A stretch of DNA of 64,000 nt, taken from contig NZ_JADLQL010000004.1 of the NCBI RefSeq assembly GCF_015477805.1, positions 1 through 64,000 of the forward strand, read 5' to 3'. Made by a program: the position numbers and the translations under genes. Positions 57,778 through 64,000 of this stretch are shown here, in pieces; position 1 is the first letter of the stretch; each line of letters starts with the position of its first letter. Under the pieces are notes generated by a model. It saw only the letters and a program-made list of their open reading frames with translations. It was not told where the DNA came from and made no database searches. The stretch is from Nocardia flavorosea (GTDB taxonomy: Bacteria; Actinomycetota; Actinomycetes; Mycobacteriales; Mycobacteriaceae).

Positions 57778-58320
57778 ATGGCTATCGGCGCGACCCTGCA
57801 CACCTTCGCAGTCCACCTCTCCGACGTCGATCGCGGCGTCTACCAGGAGCTGGAGTTGCGCCTGGCGCGGCATCCGTCGGAAACCGCGGAGTTCCTGGTG
57901 ACCCGGCTGGTGGCCTACTGCCTCGAATACGAGGACGGGATCGCGTTCAGCGACGGCGGGGTGTCGGCGACCGACGAACCGGCCGTGCTGGTCCGCGATC
58001 TCACCGGGCAGATCACCGCCTGGATCGAGGTCGGCGCCCCCGATGCCGACCGGGTCCATCGGGCCAGCAAACTCGCGGGCCGGGTGGCCGTCTACACCCA
58101 CCGCGACCCCGCGAAAGTCCGCGCGGCGCTGACCGGGAAACGCATCCACCGGGTCGAGACCATACCGCTCTACAGCCTCGACCGCCCCTTCGTCGACGCT
58201 GCGGCCGCCGCCTTGGTACGCCGTAACACGGCCACTGTCTCGGTGCTGGAACGCCGGCTCTACCTCGAACTGAACGGCACCGACCTCACCACCGAGATCG
58301 GCGAACACGGCCTCGGCTGA
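57778..58320 (+). CDS. yaeQ: YaeQ family protein
   Basis: A 180-residue protein of the YaeQ family, a compact PD-(D/E)XK-like fold: LHTFAVHLSDVDRGVYQELE at the start, LARHPSETAEFLVTRLVAYC, then TAWIEVGAPDADRVHRASKL and ELNGTDLTTEIG at the end. It keeps the acidic residues of the nuclease-like core (W-I-E-V-G). E. coli YaeQ is linked with RfaH-suppression phenotypes, but the biochemical role is unsettled. Single gene here. Confidence 0.85.
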   Translation: MAIGATLHTFAVHLSDVDRGVYQELELRLARHPSETAEFLVTRLVAYCLEYEDGIAFSDGGVSATDEPAVLVRDLTGQITAWIEVGAPDADRVHRASKLAGRVAVYTHRDPAKVRAALTGKRIHRVETIPLYSLDRPFVDAAAAALVRRNTATVSVLERRLYLELNGTDLTTEIGEHGLG

Positions 58321-58423
58321 ATCACCGCGATCGTCACCGGTCCACGTGGGCGTGATTCCCGAGCACCCGCCCACCCCACCGGCCGATTGACATCAAGTCC
58401 ACTTCAGGTTTCAGAGTGGTCGT

Positions 58424-58864
58424 ATGAGCCCGGAGGACGAGCACGACATCAGGACCACACTGGCGGCCCACACCGCATTGTGGGTCGGCCACGATATGGA
58501 CGAATGGGGAACCTATTTCACCGAAGACTCGGATTTCATCACCCATCGCGGAATCTGGTGGCGCACGCGCCAAGACAATATCGACGGCCACAAGGACGTC
58601 CCCGAGCCGGTACTCCGGCAGAAAAAGAACTACACCCAGCAGGTACTGAGCATTGCCGCGCTCACTCCCGAGGTGGCCTTGGTGCACACCCGCTGGAGCT
58701 GGCCGGAGCATCGGTTACCCGGCGCGGACGCGGCCGAGGACCGTACCGGTCTGATCACCTTGGTCATGGTGAAACACCAGGACAGATGGATGATCCGGGC
58801 CGCGCACAATACGCGGACCAACGGCCTCGATGATTTCGCACCGGCTCCCGGAACCGGCCCGTAG
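58424..58864 (+). CDS. SnoaL-like / SgcJ-EcaC family protein
   Basis: A 146-residue NTF2-fold protein: DIRTTLAAHTALWVGHDMDE, YFTEDSDFITHRGIWWRTR and IRAAHNTRTNGLDDF at the end. It is similar in kind, not closely in sequence, to the protein at 25001. Such proteins bind small organic molecules or catalyse aldol, hydrolytic or oxidative steps. No ligand or operon context is evident. It is convergent with the NarL-type regulator. Confidence 0.75.
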   Translation: MSPEDEHDIRTTLAAHTALWVGHDMDEWGTYFTEDSDFITHRGIWWRTRQDNIDGHKDVPEPVLRQKKNYTQQVLSIAALTPEVALVHTRWSWPEHRLPGADAAEDRTGLITLVMVKHQDRWMIRAAHNTRTNGLDDFAPAPGTGP

Positions 58865-58939
58865 CGCCGGCGCGCTTTCCACAATGCCCCGGAAACCGCC
58901 GGGTCCGCGGCCGCATGCGGGACCGGTACGCAGCGGCGA

Positions 58940-59593
58940 TCAAGGTTCGATCAGACCCGCACGGATGGCATAGCGAGTCAGGGCGAGCCGGTCGCGCAGT
59001 CCCAGTTTCTGCAGGATGTTGGCGCGGTGACGGTCCACGGTTTTCACACTGATCACCAGGTCCCCGGCGATCTCGCGCGACGAGTACCCCTCGGCGACGA
59101 GTTTGACGATCTCCTCCTCGCGCGGGGTGAGCAGTGTCTGCGGAACGGGTTCGTCGCGATCCGCGCGTTGCAGCCATTCGCGGATCAGGGAATTCACCGC
59201 ACCGGGATACAGATAGGACTCCCCGCGCAAGGTCGCGCGGCACGCCTCGATCAGGTCCCGGTCGGCGACCGATTTCAGGACATAACCGGAGGCGCCGGCC
59301 CGCAGTGATTCGAAGAAATACTGTTCGTTGTCGTACATCGACAGCATCAGGATCCGCACGCCCGGTGTTTTGCGATGGATCTCGCGGGCGGCCTGGATAC
59401 CGGTCAGCCGGGGCATGGCGATATCGAGGATCGCGAGGTCGATGGGTACGGCGCCGGCTTGCTGTACGGCCTCGTGCCCGTTGGCGGCCTCGGCGACCAC
59501 GGTGAGATCCGGTTCGGCGTCGAGGATCATCCGCAGTCCAGACCGGACCAGTGCGTGATCGTCGGCGAGCAGGATGCGAGCCGGTGCTGTCAT
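58940..59593 (-). CDS. NarL/FixJ response regulator
   Basis: A 217-residue response regulator. The receiver domain carries ILLADDHALVRSGLRMIL and the phosphoacceptor Asp in DLAILDIAMPRLTGIQAA (near residue 55), and VLKSVADRDLIEA holds the conserved Lys. A LuxR-type HTH fills the last ~60 residues (REEEIVKLVAEGYSSREIA, ISVKTVDRHRANILQKLGL). Its ATG overlaps the kinase stop (ATGA), so the pair is one two-component system. Targets are unknown; the divergent ion-transport operon is a candidate. Confidence 0.9.
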   Translation of the reverse strand: MTAPARILLADDHALVRSGLRMILDAEPDLTVVAEAANGHEAVQQAGAVPIDLAILDIAMPRLTGIQAAREIHRKTPGVRILMLSMYDNEQYFFESLRAGASGYVLKSVADRDLIEACRATLRGESYLYPGAVNSLIREWLQRADRDEPVPQTLLTPREEEIVKLVAEGYSSREIAGDLVISVKTVDRHRANILQKLGLRDRLALTRYAIRAGLIEP

Positions 59594-60603
59594 GGCGCAC
59601 TCCCTTCCCCGCGGCGCGGGATGGTCAGGCAGACCACGGTGCCGCGCCCCGGCGGTGAATCGATGGTCAGGGTGGCGTTCACGAGCAGCGCGCGTTCACG
59701 CATCCCGCGGATTCCGGCGCCGTCCTCGGCCACCCCGCCCCGTCCGTCGTCGCCGACCCGCAGGACCAGCGCGGCACCGCGCACGCGCAGGCTCAACCCC
59801 ACCCGCCCGGCGTCGGCGTGGCGGGCGATATTCGTCAGGCTCTCCTGTGCCACCCGGTAACAGACCAGTTCGATATCCGGGGACAGGCGCGGCAGGTTCC
59901 GGTCCACCTCACGCCGTACCCCGACCCCCGTGGTGGAGGAGAACTCACTGCACAGCGCGGTGAGCGCACTGGACAGGCCGAGATCGTCGAGCACGTCGGG
60001 GCGCAGCCGCCGGGCGATCCCGCGGACCTCGTCCAGGCATCCGCGCACCGTCTCCTGCGCGCCGTGCAGGACATCGACCACATCGGTGGGCGCGCGGTCG
60101 GCGGCCCGTTTCATCGACAGCAACGCGACCGTGAGGCTCTGCCCGATCTCGTCGTGCAGTTCGCGGGCGATCCGCTGCCGTTCACCTTCCTGAGCCGCCA
60201 GCGCGGAGGCACTGGCCGCGGCCCGCTCGGCCTCGAGCCGGTCCACCATGGCATTGAACGAGTCGATCAGATGGGCCAGATCGCCGTTGCCCCGGTCGTC
60301 GACCCGGCCGCTGCGCCGTAACGGGTCCACCCGCCGCATGGACGCGATGAGTTCGTCCAGCGGCGCGAGGCTGGTCCGCAGCAGGAAGGCGTTGGCGGCC
60401 AGGATGACACCCAGGCCCACCGCCAGCACCGGTATCTCGGTCAACCGCACCCGCGACGACACCGTCGCCGGCGATAACGCCAGCACGAGTGTGCCCAGCG
60501 TGAACACCAGTCCGTTGATGAGGAAGATCCGCCGGAACAGCGCATCCGCCGGGGTCCGGGTGTGCCGCCGGAACAGGCCGATACCACTTCCCGGACGGTC
60601 CAT
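59590..60603 (-). CDS. NarL-type sensor histidine kinase
   Basis: A 337-residue membrane kinase: two hydrophobic segments in the first ~80 residues (IFLINGLVFTLGTLVLALSP, IPVLAVGLGVILAANAFLLR), a HAMP-like linker (LAPLDELIASMRRVDPLRRS), the HisKA_3 helix with the phospho-His (GERQRIARELHDEIGQSLTV) and an HATPase (YRVAQESLTNIARHADAG, VGDDGRGG, GIRGMRERALL). The periplasmic sensing part is very short, so it may sense in the membrane. The ATG at 60603 is chosen; one at 60639 is possible. Coupled to the regulator. Confidence 0.88.
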   Translation of the reverse strand: MDRPGSGIGLFRRHTRTPADALFRRIFLINGLVFTLGTLVLALSPATVSSRVRLTEIPVLAVGLGVILAANAFLLRTSLAPLDELIASMRRVDPLRRSGRVDDRGNGDLAHLIDSFNAMVDRLEAERAAASASALAAQEGERQRIARELHDEIGQSLTVALLSMKRAADRAPTDVVDVLHGAQETVRGCLDEVRGIARRLRPDVLDDLGLSSALTALCSEFSSTTGVGVRREVDRNLPRLSPDIELVCYRVAQESLTNIARHADAGRVGLSLRVRGAALVLRVGDDGRGGVAEDGAGIRGMRERALLVNATLTIDSPPGRGTVVCLTIPRRGEGSAP

Positions 60604-60776
60604 GACCTCAGTCTGGCCGCTGACCGCCGAGGTGTCCATGAGGCCGGGCACCCATTTCGGGCGGCGCACTACACAGCGTCGGCCACCACAGATGGGTGCC
60701 GGCACCGATGGCCGACGCCACCCTCGCTCGCGAAAACTGGGAGCGAAGACGAATCGGTGGCGGGAGGAGCGTTCGG

Positions 60777-61052
60777 GTGCATATCGATCGCAGCACCGTA
60801 CCGGGCCAGGGCACCGTCCACCATTTGCGAACTCGCGGCGGCGACCGGTTCGCACTGGTCACCCGCGCCGACGGCGGGAAACACATCCTCGTCTACCACG
60901 GCGCCGCCGACGAACCCGTCCAGTCGGTCGCCCTGGGCGCCGACGAAGCCGACCAACTCGCCGATCTGCTGCACAGCGCACCGCTACCCGACCGGGTCGC
61001 GCGGCTGGAACGGTTGGTGGACCGGCTCGCCGGCGACGGGTCGCGGCCATGA
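60777..61052 (+). CDS. KhtT-like antiporter regulatory subunit (N-terminal domain only)
   Basis: A 91-residue protein. HIDRSTVPGQGTVHHLRTRG and FALVTRADGGKHILVYHG, then SVALGADEADQLADLL, match the N-terminal half of cation:proton antiporter regulatory subunits, which normally carry a second TrkA-C domain that is absent here. GGAGGA lies eight bases before the GTG. Its stop overlaps the next start (ATGA), so it is coupled to the CBS gene and probably tunes the transporter at 61575. The ligand is not evident. Confidence 0.7.
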   Translation: MHIDRSTVPGQGTVHHLRTRGGDRFALVTRADGGKHILVYHGAADEPVQSVALGADEADQLADLLHSAPLPDRVARLERLVDRLAGDGSRP

Positions 61053-61546
61053 CCACGCTCTCCCCGCACGCGCGACGGGACCCTCCGATGCAAGCTCACG
61101 ATATCGCCGTCCACCTGCCGACCGTCCGGCCCGGCGACCCGGTCGCGAAGGCCATGCGCCTGATGGTGGTGAACCGGCTGCCCGGCCTGATCGTGGTGGA
61201 CGAGGCGGACCGGCCGGTGGCCGTATTACCGGGCACCCAGGTGCTGCGCCTGGCGATTCCCAGTTCCTATCAGAACGATCCGGCACTCGTGCGCACCATC
61301 GATGAGCTGAACGCCGAACTGTTCTGGCGCGAACCGGGACATCTCACGGTCGGTGACTGTCTTCCGCAGCACGCGCCGCGCCCGGCCGTGGTCCGGCGGG
61401 ACGCGACCCTGCTGGAGATCGCGGCGCTGATGGCGCAGCGGCACAGCCCCCTGGTGGCGGTGGTGGACCGCGGGCACGCCCTCATCGGCGGCATCACCCT
61501 GGAACGACTGCTGATCAGCCTGGCCGTCGCCGGGCCCGAGGACTGA
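61049..61546 (+). CDS. CBS-domain protein
   Basis: A 165-residue protein made of two CBS domains: VHLPTVRPGDPVAKAMRLMV with PGLIVVDEADRPVAVLPG, and LLEIAALMAQRHSPLVAVVD with GHALIGGITLERLL. CBS pairs bind adenine nucleotides and regulate partner proteins. The ATG at 61049 overlaps the KhtT-like stop (ATGA); an ATG at 61088 is a possible alternative. It sits between a regulator-like protein and an ion transporter, so it likely senses energy or nucleotide state for that transporter. Confidence 0.8.
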   Translation: MTTLSPHARRDPPMQAHDIAVHLPTVRPGDPVAKAMRLMVVNRLPGLIVVDEADRPVAVLPGTQVLRLAIPSSYQNDPALVRTIDELNAELFWREPGHLTVGDCLPQHAPRPAVVRRDATLLEIAALMAQRHSPLVAVVDRGHALIGGITLERLLISLAVAGPED

Positions 61547-61574
61547 ATCCCGCCGGGCCGAGGCGAGGTAGCCC

Positions 61575-62858
61575 ATGAACCAGATCCTGGCGGTGGCGAT
61601 TTTCGTCGGGGCGTTCTGGTTCATCGCCACCGAACGCGCGGACAAGGTCAAGGTCGTGTTGGTCGCCGCGGCGGCCATGACAGTGCTCGGCCTGGTGCCC
61701 GGCGAGGAGGTCTTCTACAACGCGCACGCCGGGATCGACTGGAATGTCATCTTCCTGCTGCTGGGCATGATGGTGATCGTCGGCGTGATCAAACACACCG
61801 GCCTGTTCGATTTCCTGGCCATCTGGGCCGCGAAACGCTCCCGCGGCAGCCCGTTCCGCCTGATGGTGATGCTGATGCTCATCACCGCGGTCGCCTCCCC
61901 GCTGCTCGACAATGTCACCATCATCATGCTGGTCGCGCCGGTGACCATCGTCGTGTGCGGGCGGCTGGGTTTCGCCGCGCAGCCGTTCCTCATCGCCGAG
62001 GTCCTGGCCGCGAATATCGGCGGCGCCGCCACGCTGGTCGGCGACCCGCCCAACATCATCATCGGCAGCCGGGCGGGTCTGAGCTTCAACGATTTCCTGA
62101 TCCATATGGCGCCGGCGGTGACGGTCATCTTCATACTGTTCGTGCTCTTCACCCGCTGGCTGTTCCGAGCACATCTACGGCAGCCTTCCGAGCACATCGC
62201 CACGGTGATGGCGCTGCAGGAGCGTCGCGCCATCACCGACCCGCGGCTGCTCACCCGTTCGATGCTGGTCCTCGCCGGGGTGGTGATCGGGTTCGGCCTG
62301 CATTCGCTGCTACACGTGGCGCCGTCGATCATCGCCCTGCTCGGCGCCGGCGCCATGGTGCTGATCTCCGGCCTCGATATCCGCGATATCCTGCGCGAAG
62401 TCGAATGGGCGACGCTGGTTTTCTTCATGGGGCTGTTCGTCATGGTCGCCGGACTCGTGCACACCGGGGTCATCGGCCTGCTCGGCGATACCGCCGTGGC
62501 GGCCTTCGGCGACAATCCGCTGCTGGCCTCGGGCGTCCTCGTTTTCGGGTCTGCCGTGGTGGCCGCGTTCATCGACAACATCCCGTACACCACCACCATG
62601 GCTCCGGTGGTCGAAGGACTGGTCGAACAAACACCCGACCCGAAACAAGGGCAGGCGCTGTGGTGGTCGTTCGCCTTCGGCGCGGATTTCAGCGGGAACG
62701 GCACCGCAGTCGCCGCGAGCGCGAACGTGGTCGCCCTGGGGATCGCCCAGCGGGCCGGCCACGCGATCACGTTCTGGCAGTTCACCCGGTACGGGATCGT
62801 GGTGACAGCCCTGAGCAGCGTGCTCGCCTGGGCTTATATCGTGCTCCGCTATTTTTGA
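61575..62858 (+). CDS. Ion transporter superfamily (ArsB/NhaD/P-protein) permease
   Basis: A 427-residue membrane protein with about 12 hydrophobic segments and conserved acidic/Asn motifs: IDWNVIFLLLGMMVIVGVIK, SPLLDNVTIIMLVAPVTIVV, ANIGGAATLVGDPPNIIIGS and AAFIDNIPYTTTMAPVVEGL with GADFSGNGTAVAASANVVAL. This is the SLC13/ArsB/NhaD ion-transporter fold, closest in pattern to the P-protein/NhaD group. It may move Na+, H+ or an anion; no arsenic genes are nearby, which weakens an ArsB role. Last in the operon with the KhtT-like and CBS proteins. Confidence 0.85.
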   Translation: MNQILAVAIFVGAFWFIATERADKVKVVLVAAAAMTVLGLVPGEEVFYNAHAGIDWNVIFLLLGMMVIVGVIKHTGLFDFLAIWAAKRSRGSPFRLMVMLMLITAVASPLLDNVTIIMLVAPVTIVVCGRLGFAAQPFLIAEVLAANIGGAATLVGDPPNIIIGSRAGLSFNDFLIHMAPAVTVIFILFVLFTRWLFRAHLRQPSEHIATVMALQERRAITDPRLLTRSMLVLAGVVIGFGLHSLLHVAPSIIALLGAGAMVLISGLDIRDILREVEWATLVFFMGLFVMVAGLVHTGVIGLLGDTAVAAFGDNPLLASGVLVFGSAVVAAFIDNIPYTTTMAPVVEGLVEQTPDPKQGQALWWSFAFGADFSGNGTAVAASANVVALGIAQRAGHAITFWQFTRYGIVVTALSSVLAWAYIVLRYF

Positions 62859-62898
62859 ACACCGGACGGCACCGTGAACCCCCGCGGACCGGCCTCGG

Positions 62899-64000
62899 TC
62901 AGCGCCGGCCGCCTACCGCGTCGAAGACGGCCTTCAGGTAGAGGTCGCACCGATCGGATCCGATCAACCCGGTCGCCATGCGATTCATCGTGTAAGCGAA
63001 GGTGATGCGCCGATCGAGGTCGTTGACCACCATCGAACCGCCGTAACCGGACCACCAGCACACCCGCCCGGCCGGCACGTACGGCGCGGTCTGCGGCTGC
63101 GGCAGGCCGTAGCCGATACCGAATCGCAGCGGGGTCAGCAGGGCCATATCGACGCCGTCGGCCTGCTCCCGGAAGATCAGCTCGATGGTGTCCGGCGACA
63201 GGTAGCGCCGGCCGTCCAGCTCTCCCCCGCACGAGATCAGCGATTGCACCCGGGCCACCGACCGCGCGTTACCGTGGCCGTTGACCCCGCCGATCTCGGC
63301 CGCACGCCAGGCCGGGGTCGCGGTTGCGGCGATATCGAGCGGCGGGCTGGTGAGCGTTTTGACGAGCACGCTGTCGGGGTCGAGTGCCGCCATGTCGAAT
63401 CGGGTTGCGGCCGGCGGAACGAGAGTCGCGATCCGGCCGGCTTTCTCGGGCCCGGTACCGATGGAGAAATCGGCGTGCAACGGGCCGGCCAGTTCCGCCG
63501 CGAAGAACTCGCCGAGCGATCTTCCGGTGATGCGGCGAACCAGTTCGCCGATCAGGTGACCGTAGTTCAGCGCGTGATAACCCGACGCCGTGCCCGGTTC
63601 CCACCACGGCGCCTGCGCCGCCAGCCGGGCGGCCGCGGCCTCGGCGTCGTAGATATCGGCCAGCTCGATCGGGCGCTCCCAGCCCGATACGCCGGAGGTA
63701 TGCGACAGCAGGTGCCTGACCTCGATATCGGCTTTGCCGTGGGCGGCGAACTCCGGCCAATAGTGGGCGACGCGTTCGTCGACGTCGAGTTCACCGCGGT
63801 CGGCCAGCAGCAGCGCGCACAAGGCCGTCATGGTCTTGGTGACCGAGAAAACGTTCACCACGGTGTCGGCTTCCCACGGCCTGGTCCGCGCCGGATCGGC
63901 GTAACCGCCCCAGAGGTCGAGCACCGGTTCTCCGTCGACGGTCACACACAATGCCGCTCCGAGCTCGGCTTGCGACGCCAACTGCTCGTCGAACACCGCC
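62899..64000 (-). CDS. Serine hydrolase (EstB/beta-lactamase-like), 5' end off window
   Basis: At least 365 residues of a serine hydrolase; the reading frame runs to the last bases and family members usually have ~20 more residues at the N-terminus, so the start is outside. It shows ELGAALCVTVDGEPVLDLWG, the nucleophile motif VFSVTKTM (S-x-x-K), VRHLLSHTSGVSGWERP, GYHALNYGHLIGELVRR and the third-motif region WWSGYGGSMVVNDL. This matches the EstB-like esterase/carboxypeptidase group common in mycolata. The substrate is unknown. Confidence 0.85.
   Translation of the reverse strand, partial: AVFDEQLASQAELGAALCVTVDGEPVLDLWGGYADPARTRPWEADTVVNVFSVTKTMTALCALLLADRGELDVDERVAHYWPEFAAHGKADIEVRHLLSHTSGVSGWERPIELADIYDAEAAAARLAAQAPWWEPGTASGYHALNYGHLIGELVRRITGRSLGEFFAAELAGPLHADFSIGTGPEKAGRIATLVPPAATRFDMAALDPDSVLVKTLTSPPLDIAATATPAWRAAEIGGVNGHGNARSVARVQSLISCGGELDGRRYLSPDTIELIFREQADGVDMALLTPLRFGIGYGLPQPQTAPYVPAGRVCWWSGYGGSMVVNDLDRRITFAYTMNRMATGLIGSDRCDLYLKAVFDAVGGRR

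Noticed and set aside
61575..62858. Arsenite efflux pump ArsB
   Set aside because: No arsR, arsC or Cys-based regulator is nearby, and the partner genes (KhtT-like, CBS) indicate cation or proton control instead.

Overview
The window looks like a chromosomal segment of a mycolic-acid actinobacterium, most likely Nocardia or a close relative. This rests on uniformly high GC, many GTG starts, two MspA-type mycolata porins, IdeR/DtxR-type iron boxes, KstR-type boxes, and families typical of that group (DUF3145, DUF2510, EspC-like type VII secretion targets, MTB12-like antigen). The genus is an inference.

Bases 1 to about 5036 look like the end of an integrated element. They hold the tail of an IS3-family transposase, a decayed EspC-like type VII secretion target translationally overlapped by a WXG-type protein gene, small hypothetical and broken genes, and a DUF6879/Scr1-like HTH regulator pair. 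The stretch ends at 4989-5036 with a 3' half of tRNA-Val that has no 5' half, the classic scar of tyrosine-recombinase integration. Ordinary chromosome follows.

From 5.1 to 32 kb are mixed genes: a small-molecule phosphotransferase; an MFS exporter, SDR and Dabb operon facing a large LuxR (LAL) regulator; a GGDEF protein; an MFS/TetR pair; DUF3145; a serine hydrolase; an NDMA-dependent alcohol dehydrogenase with a KstR box; pabB; a TerD-DUF2510-HNH fusion; a Tat-lipoprotein DUF1254 protein; two divergent near-identical small membrane proteins; a small gene under a LexA-like box; a BCCT transporter; MarR; and a thioesterase with a second KstR box.

From 32.2 to 55.1 kb lies an iron-acquisition region. 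DhbA, DhbC, a stand-alone isochorismatase and DhbE make and activate 2,3-dihydroxybenzoate. A free aryl carrier protein and a 2506-residue NRPS (C-A-T-C-A-T-TE) assemble a catecholate siderophore. An EntS-like exporter, a ferric-siderophore binding lipoprotein, a siderophore-interacting reductase and a two-permease/one-ATPase importer handle export, uptake and iron release. Three good iron boxes and a weaker fourth sit at the operon promoters. Two tandem MspA porins lie beside the importer, and the fourth box precedes a secreted MTB12-like protein plus an ABC-2 exporter. No MbtH or phosphopantetheinyl transferase gene is visible.

From 55.1 to 64 kb are an HTH regulator with a SufR-like cysteine motif, divergent from a methyltransferase-cupin pair; a DUF6188 protein; YaeQ; a SnoaL-like protein; a NarL-type two-component system; a KhtT-like/CBS/ion-transporter operon; and a serine hydrolase running off the end.
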